Part shown: positions 4,712 through 12,338 of the stretch, one piece after another
Numbering within the stretch: position 1 is the first letter of the stretch
Layout of the letters: each line of letters opens with the position of its first letter
Source: a bacterium
GTDB lineage: Bacteria; SZUA-79; Acidulodesulfobacterales; Acidulodesulfobacteraceae
DNA: 16,652 nt
Assembly (NCBI GenBank): GCA_021784835.1
Contig: JAJYHI010000113.1
Coordinates: forward strand, 1 to 16,652
Direction of reading: 5' to 3'
Translations under genes and position numbers: made by a program
The notes under the pieces: model-generated
Databases searched by the model: none
Told to the model about the DNA's origin: nothing
What the model saw: the letters and a program-made list of their open reading frames with translations, nothing else

Positions 4712-5851
4712 ATGTCAAAAAGAGTAGTTATAGTCGGAGGAGGAGTCGGTGGAACTATTATCGCAAATTTACTTGCAAAGAAAATGCGCCCCGAACTTAA
4801 AAAAGGCGAGCTAGTAATTGACGTTATTTCCGATAAAGCGGAGCATTTTTATCAGCCTGGTCTTTTATATATGCTATTCGGTATGAAACACTATGAAGAG
4901 CTTGTAAGAAACGAAATTGATTTGCTTGACCCGATGGTAGCGCTGCATCTTCACCCTGCAATTAAAATAGATAAAGATAAAAACGAAGTTCATCTTAAAA
5001 ACGGCGTTATAATTAAATACGACATATTGGTTCTTGCGACAGGCTCCAGGCCGGCTCCGGAAATGATACCGGGCTTAAAAGAAGGCGGAAATTGGTTTTA
5101 CGAAGTCGAAGCCTGCAGAAAACTTCGCCATGAATTAATGACGTTTAAAGGCGGGAAAATTGTTTTAACTATAGGTCTTCCTCACAAATGTCCTGTCGCT
5201 CCGCTCGAAGTTTCCTATATGATGGACGAATGGTTCAGGCAGAGAGGATTAAGGGATAAGGTAGATTATACTTACACATATCCTATCGGCAGACTTCACG
5301 GACTTGAATCGGTAGCGCATTTTGCCGCTAAAACGTTCCCGAAACACGGAATAAATACAGAAACATTATATAATATGAAAGAAGTCGATCCTAACAAAAA
5401 AACGGTTACCAGCCTTGAAGGAGTAACTTTAAAATATGATCTTCTTATTACTATTCCGCCGCATAAAGGAGCTCAGGTCATAGAAGATTCCGGGTTAGGA
5501 CAGAACGGTTTCGTGCCTACCGATAAATTTACCCTTAAAATGGAAGGCTCGACAAATATTTACGTAGTCGGCGATACTACAAATCTTCCAATAAGTAAAG
5601 CCGGTTCGACCGCCCACTTTGAATCGGACATTATAGTCGAAAATATAGCATCCGAATTAAGAAATGGCTTGACGCCGTTCAGGTATGACGGAAAGGTTTT
5701 CTGCTTTATAGAAACCGGCCTATCTAAAGCCACTTATATTATGTTCGATTATAATAATCCGCCTAATCCCGTTACTCCTTCGGCACTTATACACTGGTTT
5801 AAATTAACATACAATAAAGTTTACTGGCTGACCCCGATGGGAATTCTTTAA
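4712..5851 (+). CDS. SQR-like FAD-dependent oxidoreductase
   Basis: A 379-residue flavoprotein of the sulfide:quinone oxidoreductase / flavocytochrome-c sulfide dehydrogenase fold. Dinucleotide-binding motif VIVGGGVGGTIIANLLA is at about 6-22. ATGSRPAPEMIPG (109-121) and IYVVGDTTNLPISKAGSTAH (283-302) give the second FAD contact. Three cysteines, C135, C160 (GLPHKCPVAPLEV) and C331 (YDGKVFCFIETG), sit where SQR enzymes carry their redox cysteines. C160 and C331 are clear by local context, C135 by approximate position. The C-terminal part (about 344-379) has hydrophobic, aromatic segments suited to membrane association. By family it would oxidise sulfide or a sulfane donor at the inner membrane, giving electrons to quinone and sulfane sulfur to acceptors. 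The flanking tusA, dsrE-like and DUF1641 genes fit that. Ribosome site AAGGAGG. Substrate remains inferred. Confidence 0.85.
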   Translation: MSKRVVIVGGGVGGTIIANLLAKKMRPELKKGELVIDVISDKAEHFYQPGLLYMLFGMKHYEELVRNEIDLLDPMVALHLHPAIKIDKDKNEVHLKNGVIIKYDILVLATGSRPAPEMIPGLKEGGNWFYEVEACRKLRHELMTFKGGKIVLTIGLPHKCPVAPLEVSYMMDEWFRQRGLRDKVDYTYTYPIGRLHGLESVAHFAAKTFPKHGINTETLYNMKEVDPNKKTVTSLEGVTLKYDLLITIPPHKGAQVIEDSGLGQNGFVPTDKFTLKMEGSTNIYVVGDTTNLPISKAGSTAHFESDIIVENIASELRNGLTPFRYDGKVFCFIETGLSKATYIMFDYNNPPNPVTPSALIHWFKLTYNKVYWLTPMGIL

Positions 5852-5877
5852 TTTAATGTTATAAATGGAGGCAAATT

Positions 5878-6969
5878 ATGGCTGAAAATGAAACAATAGA
5901 CGTCGGTGCCGCCCTGACTAATAAACTCAAGGAAAAGCCGCAAGCTTTAGAACATTTATTGAATATTATCGATAGATTAGATACTCTTGACGAGTTTAGC
6001 GCAATGTTACAAGCTCAGAAAGACGGAGCTACCGATATGATGGTCCAGAGAGTCGCCGATAATATTACTACAGGTCTTTCTATTATGGACAGTTTTTCTG
6101 GGGAAGAACAATTGTCTATGATTAAAACTGCCGGCAATAAAGCAGAAAGCCTTAAAAAGAGCATTGAAACGATTGCGGAACTAGAGAAATCCGGAACGCT
6201 TCAGTCGCTTAAAGAAATGGGCGATTTCGTAGCCGGTTTCAGCAAAGGCACTACCGACGCAATGATAGAGCGTATGGCCGGCACCGCAGAAAAATTGGCT
6301 GAGCTTACCGATTCTCTGACCGACGAAAATATGGTAGGTTTAATCAAAAAAGCCCAGCATTTATCCGATTCGCTTGAAAATTCGTTAGATAAAATTGCGG
6401 AACTAGAGAAATCCGGAACGCTTCAGTCGCTTAAAGAAATGGGCGATTTCGTAGCCGGTTTCAGCAAGGGAATGACGGATTCTATGGTAGAACGCATGGC
6501 TGGCACCGCCGAGAAATTAACGGAACTTACCGATCTAACGTTAAATTATAATGTTAAACCGTTGTTAGATGCCGGCGAATCGCTTATTAACAGCGGAACA
6601 TTGGATGATCTTATAGAATTGGCTAATGCGACGGCTGCCGCAAGGAAAATGCTTACGGACGGATTAGTCGACAGGGTCGTAAATACGGCGCAGGCAATGG
6701 TTGAAGCCATCATGACGCAGGTGGATGTTAAAGAAGCTATAAAATCTATCAACCGTTCAACTATTAAAACAATAAATAATGCCAAAGAAGAGAAATATGC
6801 AAAAGGAGGTATTTTGTCGTTATTATCTATGGCAAAAAATCCTGAAATAATGCAGGGTCTTAAATTTATGATGCTTTTATCTAAAAATTTAACCAGCGAT
6901 ATAAACGAACATGCAGAGGATATATTTATTACGGGTGAGATTGCCAAAAAAGAATTCAAAAAATTATAA
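5878..6969 (+). CDS. DUF1641 protein with expanded internal repeats
   Basis: 363 residues, predicted almost wholly helical. The C-terminal block (about 308-340, GGILSLLSMAKNPEIMQGLK then FMMLLSKNL) is the DUF1641 signature. The N-terminal three quarters are degenerate helical repeats: about 27-95, 96-169, 170-240 and 241-280. They share the pattern SGTLQSLKEMG...KGxTDxMVERMAGTAEKL. Repeats two and three are nearly identical, and their DNA contains a 74-base exact duplication (6172-6245 and 6394-6467). DUF1641 genes are often found next to SQR-type flavoproteins. Here it starts 26 bases after the SQR stop with GGAGG, so it is likely a partner, perhaps a scaffold or membrane tether. No catalytic motif is visible. 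It is longer than the short DUF1641 proteins I know, and the repeats account for the excess. Confidence 0.82.
   Translation: MAENETIDVGAALTNKLKEKPQALEHLLNIIDRLDTLDEFSAMLQAQKDGATDMMVQRVADNITTGLSIMDSFSGEEQLSMIKTAGNKAESLKKSIETIAELEKSGTLQSLKEMGDFVAGFSKGTTDAMIERMAGTAEKLAELTDSLTDENMVGLIKKAQHLSDSLENSLDKIAELEKSGTLQSLKEMGDFVAGFSKGMTDSMVERMAGTAEKLTELTDLTLNYNVKPLLDAGESLINSGTLDDLIELANATAAARKMLTDGLVDRVVNTAQAMVEAIMTQVDVKEAIKSINRSTIKTINNAKEEKYAKGGILSLLSMAKNPEIMQGLKFMMLLSKNLTSDINEHAEDIFITGEIAKKEFKKL
6172..6467 (+). repeat. 74-base exact direct repeat inside the DUF1641 gene
   Basis: Bases 6172-6245 and 6394-6467 are identical over 74 positions, offset 222 bases (74 codons, in frame). Flanking repeat sequence is similar in protein but differs at many synonymous sites. 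This points to recent gene conversion or a replaced repeat unit. Confidence 0.85.
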
Positions 6970-6984
6970 TATACCCTTATTTTT

Positions 6985-7050
6985 CTATGCATGCCCGTGA
7001 GCGAATGAGCGCAGCATGCAGAAGATAAAGACAAGCGCGCGTTAGCGCGT
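6985..7050 (+). repeat. GC-rich hairpin cluster after the operon
   Basis: TGCATGC (6988-6994) pairs with GCATGCA (7014-7020). CGCGC-GTTA-GCGCG (7036-7049) forms a second tight hairpin. These are much richer in GC than the surrounding DNA and lie between the DUF1641 stop and the terminator at 7064. They may protect the mRNA 3' end or be a copy of a dispersed repeat. Confidence 0.5.
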
Positions 7051-7063
7051 AAGATATTATATC

Positions 7064-7110
7064 AAAGGCTATTAGCAATATTATTATTGCTAATAGCCTT
7101 TTTATTTTTT
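7064..7110 (+). terminator. Strong intrinsic terminator of the sulfur operon
   Basis: AAAGGCTATTAGCAATA (7064-7080) and TATTGCTAATAGCCTTT (7085-7101) form a perfect 17-bp stem with a 4-base loop TTAT. The T-rich tract TTTTTATTTTTT (7099-7110) follows. It closes the unit that starts at the sigma-54 promoter and separates it from amt. Confidence 0.92.
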
Positions 7111-7243
7111 AAAATTTTATTTGAGTTTGTTATTGGATAAGGAACAAAAATATTTAAAATTAAAATAAAAAATGATATTATTAAAAAGTTTAATATAAAT
7201 ACGATAAGCATATAAAACAATTCCAAAGGGGGAATAATATTAT

Positions 7244-8491
7244 ATGATAATAAATGCCGATTCTTTTAGCGCCGGAAACATTGCATGGGTTTTAACTTCT
7301 GCCGCGCTTGTGTTAATGATGACGCCTGCTCTAGGCTTTTTTTACGGAGGGATGGTAAGAAAGAAAAACGTGCTTAACACTATTTCTCTTAGTTTCGTTA
7401 CTATTGCTACCGTAAGTTTTGTATGGATTTTATGGGGATATTCTTTGTCTTTTGGACCCGACGCTTACGGCGGCTTTATAGGAAACTTGAAATACATAGG
7501 ACTGTTTAATATGAAAATTAATCAGCATTCAAGGTATGCGAACACCTTACCTTCATATGTTTTCGTAGTATTTCAACTAATGTTTGCTATAATAACCGTT
7601 GCGTTAATAAGCGGCTCCTTAGTGGAAAGGGTTAAATTTTCGACATGGGTCGTTTTTACGGTAATATGGCTGACGGTAGTTTATGCGCCTATAGCGCAAT
7701 GGGTATGGGGTAAAGGAGGATTTCTTGCAAAAATGGGAGCATTGGACTTCGCCGGCGGAACCGTCGTTCATATAAGCGCCGGTTTTGCAGGGCTTGCCGG
7801 AGCGTTAGCGCTTGGAAAAAGGAATAAATACCTTACAGAAAACATAATACAGCCGAATCAACTCGGTTATACTATATTGGGTGCCGGGCTTTTATGGTTC
7901 GGCTGGTTCGGTTTTAACGGCGGCAGCGCACTCGCCGCAAATTCTATTGCCGCTTCGGCAATTTTGGCGACAAATACCGCTGCAGCGTCTGCGGCGATAA
8001 GCTGGATGATAGCGGAATGGGTAAGAAACGGCAAGCCTACAAGTTTAGGCATTGTTTCGGGGGCTATTGCCGGTCTTGCGACTATTACGCCGGCGGCCGG
8101 CTATGTAACGCCTTGGGCTGCTATGATTATAGGTCTTATCGCAGGCATTATATGTTTTTCTATGGTAATTTTTATTAAGCCTAAATTAGGTTACGACGAT
8201 GCTTTAGACGTTTTCAGCGTTCACGGAGTAGGAAGCGTTTGGGGAGTTTTTGCTACAGGATTATTTGCAGACCCTTTAATAAATAAAGTAGGAAGAGGAT
8301 TGTTTTACGGAAATCCAAGACAGTTATTGGTTCAGGTAATTACTATAATAATAGTCGCTACCTATTCTTTCGCGTTAAGTTTTATCATATTCAAAGTACT
8401 TGATTTAATTATGGGTCTAAGGGTAGATAAAGACTCGGAAACTATGGGCTTGGATATTACCCAGCACGAAGAAACGGGATATAATTTATAG
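7244..8491 (+). CDS. amt: Ammonium channel/transporter Amt
   Basis: 415 residues, eleven predicted helices, the Amt/MEP/Rh fold and normal length. Key sites: the early FFYGGMVRKKNVLNT motif, the extracellular-gate region, D169 in LDFAGGTVVHISAG with pore His H176, and the second pore His H327 in DVFSVHGVGSVWG. The cytoplasmic tail GLRVDKDSETMGLDITQHEE then TGYN is the conserved segment that in AmtB contacts the PII protein GlnK. AGGGGG lies ahead of the ATG. It conducts ammonium into the cell across the inner membrane. No glnK gene is adjacent, so any PII control must come from elsewhere. The strong terminator at 7064-7110 makes this a separate transcription unit; its promoter (7111-7243, AT-rich) could not be pinned down. 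No cleavable signal peptide is obvious. Confidence 0.96.
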   Translation: MIINADSFSAGNIAWVLTSAALVLMMTPALGFFYGGMVRKKNVLNTISLSFVTIATVSFVWILWGYSLSFGPDAYGGFIGNLKYIGLFNMKINQHSRYANTLPSYVFVVFQLMFAIITVALISGSLVERVKFSTWVVFTVIWLTVVYAPIAQWVWGKGGFLAKMGALDFAGGTVVHISAGFAGLAGALALGKRNKYLTENIIQPNQLGYTILGAGLLWFGWFGFNGGSALAANSIAASAILATNTAAASAAISWMIAEWVRNGKPTSLGIVSGAIAGLATITPAAGYVTPWAAMIIGLIAGIICFSMVIFIKPKLGYDDALDVFSVHGVGSVWGVFATGLFADPLINKVGRGLFYGNPRQLLVQVITIIIVATYSFALSFIIFKVLDLIMGLRVDKDSETMGLDITQHEETGYNL

Positions 8492-8570
8492 CAAATATTA
8501 TACTTCAGATTAAATTATAAATAAATTATAAAGTTAAAGAGCAAAATTACGCGAAGAAAGTTTAATATTT

Positions 8571-8849
8571 ATGAAAAATATAGCAGTTTTAATTAAGTCC
8601 AAGGAAAGACATTCCGAAGGTTTAAGGATTTCTGCCGGATTAAGCCTTCTCGGCGATAAAGTAGATATTTTTCTTTTAAACGAAGATTTTAATGTAAACG
8701 ATCTGCCGGTTATAAAGAATCATCTTGAAATGATTAAGGCGGTCGGCATAGGATTGTATTCAAATTTTAAAAAAGAAGGCTTCAGCTTTATTTCAGATTT
8801 AGATATAGGAAAAAAAATGTTAAAATACGATATCGTGTTTTTTTATTAA
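8571..8849 (+). CDS. Small DsrE/DsrF (TusC/TusD)-like protein
   Basis: 92 residues. The N terminus MKNIAVLIKSKERHSEGLRI then SAGLSLLGDKVDIFLLNED is the DsrE-fold pattern: strand, SEGLR helix, long hydrophobic helix, then VxIFLLN. I have seen this in small DsrE-like proteins of sulfate-reducing and related bacteria. It contains no cysteine, so unlike the 3887-4279 protein it cannot carry a persulfide itself. It could be the structural subunit of a heteromer, as DsrF/TusC is for DsrE. It is translationally coupled to the next gene: TAA and ATG are separated by one base. Ribosome site is weak. A C-terminally shortened version of the fold is possible, since family members are often about 110-120 residues. 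The function is inferred. Confidence 0.72.
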   Translation: MKNIAVLIKSKERHSEGLRISAGLSLLGDKVDIFLLNEDFNVNDLPVIKNHLEMIKAVGIGLYSNFKKEGFSFISDLDIGKKMLKYDIVFFY

Positions 8850-8850
8850 T

Positions 8851-9039
8851 ATGAAAATTTTATATTTAATAAAAGAAAAAATTGACGGGGATTTAGCTAA
8901 ATCTTTTAACAGCGTCGTAGCCGCTCAAAAATCCGAGGGTATCGAGGTTTTAATAATTAATCTTTGGGAAATAGATAGTAACGGTTACGACTCGGTTTTA
9001 GATAAAATTTTTGAATACGATAAAACTATATGCGTTTAA
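8851..9039 (+). CDS. Small DsrH/TusB-like protein
   Basis: 62 residues beginning MKILYLIKEKIDGDLAKSFN then SVVAAQKSEGIEVLIINLWE. This has the shape of DsrH/TusB: first strand, helix, second strand after a GIEV turn. It overlaps no other gene and starts one base after the previous stop without its own ribosome site, so it is probably translated by coupling and acts with the upstream product. The only cysteine is C61, next to the C terminus. It is shorter than typical DsrH (about 95-100 residues). Family assignment is by pattern only and is weaker than for its partner. Confidence 0.6.
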   Translation: MKILYLIKEKIDGDLAKSFNSVVAAQKSEGIEVLIINLWEIDSNGYDSVLDKIFEYDKTICV

Positions 9040-9092
9040 TTTAATAAAAATCAACCAATTAAAAAATATAAAAAAGGAGGGATAAAATATTT

Positions 9093-9869
9093 ATGGATTA
9101 TGGAATGCAAAACAGACTTTCCCGCATTATTAAGCCGAAAGACGGAAAAACCGTTATGCTTGCCGTAGATCACGGCTATTTCATGGGGCCTACAGGTGGA
9201 CTTGAAAATATAAAAAAATCTATTTCTCCTCTTTTAGAAAATGCAGATTCTCTCATGCTGACGCGCGGTATTTTAAGAACCCAGATTAATCCCGAAATAG
9301 ATATTCCCGTCGTTTTGCGCGTAAGCGGCGGTACCAGCATACTTAAAGACGACCTTTCCGACGAAGATATAACAGTTTCTATGGAAGATGCCGTAAGATT
9401 GAACGTCTGCGCCGTAGCCTTATCTATTTTTATAGGTTCTAAAAATGAAAAGCAGGGTATAATCAATCTTTCGAAATTAGTCGATAAAGGCAATAAGTAC
9501 GGCATACCTGTACTTGCGGTTACCGCCGTCGGCAGAGAAATGACGAGGGATGTCCGTTATCTGTCTCTTGCCGTAAGGATAGCCGCAGAAACCGGAGCAA
9601 GTATAGTAAAAACTTATTACTGCGAGGATTTTAACAGGGTAATAGAAACATGTCCCGTTCCCGTCGTAGTCGCCGGAGGGAAAAAGACCGGCGAACTTGA
9701 AGCGCTTAAACTTGCATATAACGCCGTTAAACATGGAGCTGCCGGCGTCGATATGGGAAGAAATATATTTCAGTCCGAAAAACCCGCAAATATGATTAAA
9801 GCGGTAAAAGAAGTAGTTCACGGCGGCATATCGCCCGAAGACGCTTACGGTAAAATATATGATATATAG
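9093..9869 (+). CDS. LsrF/DhnA-type class I aldolase family protein
   Basis: 258 residues aligning closely, from memory, with LsrF: MDYGMQNRLSRIIKPKDGKT then VMLAVDHGYFMGPTGGLE, LTRGILR, SMEDAVRLNVCAVALSIFIG, VRYLSLAVRIAAETGASIVK with K173 in VKTYY as the Schiff-base lysine, VVVAGGKK, and GVDMGRNIFQSEKP near the end. LsrF is the autoinducer-2 phosphate thiolase. DhnA relatives are fructose-bisphosphate or ADH-synthase-type aldolases. LsrF's extra N-terminal segment (about 30 residues) is absent, and no other lsr gene is nearby. So the substrate is not decided; a phospho-sugar aldol or thiolase reaction in the cytoplasm is the safe statement. A strong AAGGAGGG lies about 11 bases before the ATG. 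The 53-base gap to the DsrH-like gene allows co-transcription. Confidence 0.88.
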   Translation: MDYGMQNRLSRIIKPKDGKTVMLAVDHGYFMGPTGGLENIKKSISPLLENADSLMLTRGILRTQINPEIDIPVVLRVSGGTSILKDDLSDEDITVSMEDAVRLNVCAVALSIFIGSKNEKQGIINLSKLVDKGNKYGIPVLAVTAVGREMTRDVRYLSLAVRIAAETGASIVKTYYCEDFNRVIETCPVPVVVAGGKKTGELEALKLAYNAVKHGAAGVDMGRNIFQSEKPANMIKAVKEVVHGGISPEDAYGKIYDI

Positions 9870-9977
9870 CAGATAAAATATTGATAAATAATGGAATGAT
9901 GAAGCATATTTATTTACATAATCTGCATGACTTCATTTAATTCTTGTCGCAGGCGTTATTAAGGAAATTATACTTTT

Positions 9978-12191
9978 GTGAATAATTTAAACAGCGAAAA
10001 AAGTTCTTATTTAAGGTCGGCGGTTCATCAGCCTGTTAACTGGTATCCATGGTGTATGGAGGCTTTTGAAAAAGCTAAAGAAAAAGATTTGCCGGTTTTA
10101 TTAGATATAGGCGCAGTCTGGTGTCACTGGTGCCACGTAATGGATTCCGAATCTTATGAAGACGAGGAAACTGCGGCTATAATCAATGAACATTATATCG
10201 CCGTTAAGGTTGACAAGGACGAAAGACCGGATGTAGATTCACGCTATCAAAAAGCCGTAAGCGTGTTTTCCGGTACCGGAGGGTGGCCTCTTACTGCTTT
10301 TTTAACCTGCGACGGTAATTTTTTTTACGGCGGAACATATTTTCCTAAAGAGCCGGCTTACGGTTTGCCGTCATATAAATCTGTTTTAATTGAAATCGCA
10401 AAATATTATCGCGATAATAAAGAGGCGGTTTTTAATCAGAGTTTAGATTTTTTTAAAAGAATTTCAAGCGATGCGAATAAATTTTCTATATTTAATATAA
10501 ATATTAAAAGAATTAACGATTCTATTAAAAAAGATAATTCGTTAAATATAGAATACGTAAAAAAGTTTATAAACGAAGCCTCGTATGAATATAAACTTCA
10601 TTTCGACGATACAAACGGCGGAATAGACGAATCCCCTAAATTTTTTTATTTTTCTGCATTAGAACTTCTTGCTCTCGATTATATAGCGAACAGAGACAGG
10701 GATTCTTTAAATAAAGGAATTTATACTTTAAATAAAATTGCCTCCGGCGGAGTATTCGACCATGTAGGGGGCGGTTTTCACAGATACTCTACGGACAAGA
10801 AATGGATAGTTCCCCACTTTGAAAAACTGGCGGAAGTTAACGCTCAGGCTTTAAGAACATATTTCTTATATTACAGGTTGACTAACGATAAAGCGCTTCT
10901 TAACGTTATAAATAAAACTTTAGATTTTATAACGGGAGAGCTTTACGACCGCATAAACGGCGGTTTTTATGGAAGCATCGATGCCGATACCGGAGACGAA
11001 GACGACGGAAAATTTTATACCTGGTCGTATAACGAGTTCAGGGAAATTTTTTCCGAAAGAGAAGAATTTAAAGCGGCGGCGGAAATATTTAATATAAATA
11101 AAGAAGGAATTATGCATAACGGCAAAAAGGATTGCGATAACGCCGGCGAATATTCCGATTCGCAGTCTAACATCGCTTATGAACCCGGCGAAATTCCTAA
11201 CGTATTATATTTAGGCGATAATTTTGAATATTTAGGCGGTAAAATTTACGAATCGGCGATTTTGAAACTAAAAAATTTTAGGGACAGGAGAAAAAAACCT
11301 TTCATAGACAGAGTAAAATATTCTTCTTTAAACGGCAATATAATATATTCTATTACCGAATTGAGCAAAATTTTTAATCCTTTTGATTTAAACAGACAAA
11401 AATTAAATAAGATAGGAGAAAAATCCATAAAGCTTTTTATGGATATTTTTGATAAAAACGGCGACGTCGGCAGATTTATAGGCGAAGCAGGCGGTTCCGT
11501 TTTGGAAGATAATGCTTATATAGTGCTGTCGTTAATCGGTTTATTCGAAACGACGTCGAATCCCGTATATTTTATTTACGCAAAAAAAATTGCCGAATAT
11601 ACGATAAAAAATTTTTATGATTGGGAAAGAGGCGGTTTTTTTGATATACAGCATACGACGAAAAGCTCTAAGATAGGCTACCTCGTCCATAAAGAAAAAA
11701 ATATAGCCGACTACGGCGGCTGTTCGCAAAATGCCTCTGTTTTGCTTGCTATGTCAAAACTTTATATTCTTACCGGAGAGATTCAGTTTAAAAACGTCAT
11801 TTTAAAATCTTTCGAATATTTTATAAACGAAGCGAGTATGCTTAAACATAGCGCTTCGGGGTATCTTGCCGGTTTGATATATTATGCCGACAAAGCCAAG
11901 GTTAATGTTATAGTAGGCAGATATAACGATAAAGCCGTAATAGATTTTTATTCTATCTACGAGAAACTGAATACTTTCGATAAATTAAAAACGGGATTTA
12001 ATTCTTTTAATATTTTTATAGATGCAGGTAATAAAGAAATTATAGATATTTATTCAGGCTTTGCAGGTTATCAAAAAGGCGATGCGCTTATTCTGGAAGA
12101 AATAAGAAATGCCGTAGCTGAATACGGAAGAGTAAAAAAACCTTTAGTATTTATGTGCGGTTACAAATCGTGCAATACAAAAATTTTATAA
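9978..12191 (+). CDS. DUF255 (YyaL/SSP411-like) thioredoxin-fold protein
   Basis: 737 residues from a GTG start (AAGGAA at suitable spacing; the family start pattern NxLxxEKSSYL follows at once). The N-terminal thioredoxin-like domain (about 1-165) has PVNWYPWCMEAFEKAKEKD, the CHWCH motif (C49, C52), DKDERPDVD, GTGGWPLTAFL and GGTYFPKEP. The rest is an alpha/alpha-toroid domain with GGGFHRYSTDKKWIVPHFEK and GGFYGSIDADTGDEDDGKFY. The family is widespread and its function is poorly defined; redox or sugar-related roles are proposed. This copy is divergent. The usual MLYDxAQ after PHFEK is LAEVNAQ, and the usual DxKxLTxWNG is DRVKYSSLNG, so an acidic and an aromatic site in the toroid cleft are lost. 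It ends with a CGYKSC motif. Likely cytoplasmic; no signal peptide. Confidence 0.9.
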   Translation: MNNLNSEKSSYLRSAVHQPVNWYPWCMEAFEKAKEKDLPVLLDIGAVWCHWCHVMDSESYEDEETAAIINEHYIAVKVDKDERPDVDSRYQKAVSVFSGTGGWPLTAFLTCDGNFFYGGTYFPKEPAYGLPSYKSVLIEIAKYYRDNKEAVFNQSLDFFKRISSDANKFSIFNINIKRINDSIKKDNSLNIEYVKKFINEASYEYKLHFDDTNGGIDESPKFFYFSALELLALDYIANRDRDSLNKGIYTLNKIASGGVFDHVGGGFHRYSTDKKWIVPHFEKLAEVNAQALRTYFLYYRLTNDKALLNVINKTLDFITGELYDRINGGFYGSIDADTGDEDDGKFYTWSYNEFREIFSEREEFKAAAEIFNINKEGIMHNGKKDCDNAGEYSDSQSNIAYEPGEIPNVLYLGDNFEYLGGKIYESAILKLKNFRDRRKKPFIDRVKYSSLNGNIIYSITELSKIFNPFDLNRQKLNKIGEKSIKLFMDIFDKNGDVGRFIGEAGGSVLEDNAYIVLSLIGLFETTSNPVYFIYAKKIAEYTIKNFYDWERGGFFDIQHTTKSSKIGYLVHKEKNIADYGGCSQNASVLLAMSKLYILTGEIQFKNVILKSFEYFINEASMLKHSASGYLAGLIYYADKAKVNVIVGRYNDKAVIDFYSIYEKLNTFDKLKTGFNSFNIFIDAGNKEIIDIYSGFAGYQKGDALILEEIRNAVAEYGRVKKPLVFMCGYKSCNTKIL

Positions 12192-12218
12192 AAAACATGA
12201 CAAAAATAACTATTACTC

Positions 12219-12248
12219 TTGACACAAATTAATATTTTGTAGTAATAT
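12219..12248 (+). promoter_or_regulatory. Sigma-70 promoter for the NlpC/P60 gene
   Basis: TTGACA (12219-12224), an 18-base spacer, TAATAT (12243-12248). Predicted start near 12255, about 85 bases before the ATG at 12339. Confidence 0.6.
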
Positions 12249-12338
12249 ACTCTACTAAAGATAATCAATTGCACAAAAACGTTATGCAAGGGAATAAAAA
12301 GTTTAACATTTAACTGTTTAAAAGCAGGAGAAGTCGTC

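Noticed and set aside
6546..7034. 162-codon open frame on the minus strand opposite the DUF1641 gene
   Set aside because: It is antisense to a well-supported gene with repeats and a family motif, has no ribosome site, and runs into the 3' hairpin region.
7867..8052. 61-codon minus-strand frame inside amt
   Set aside because: It is antisense to the Ala/Gly-rich Amt helices, a common source of spurious frames.
9176..9821. Two minus-strand open frames opposite the aldolase gene
   Set aside because: They mirror a conserved LsrF-like coding region and have no family-like sequence.
10920..11729. Several short minus-strand frames within the DUF255 gene
   Set aside because: They are shadows of a long, family-matching plus-strand gene and lack ribosome sites.
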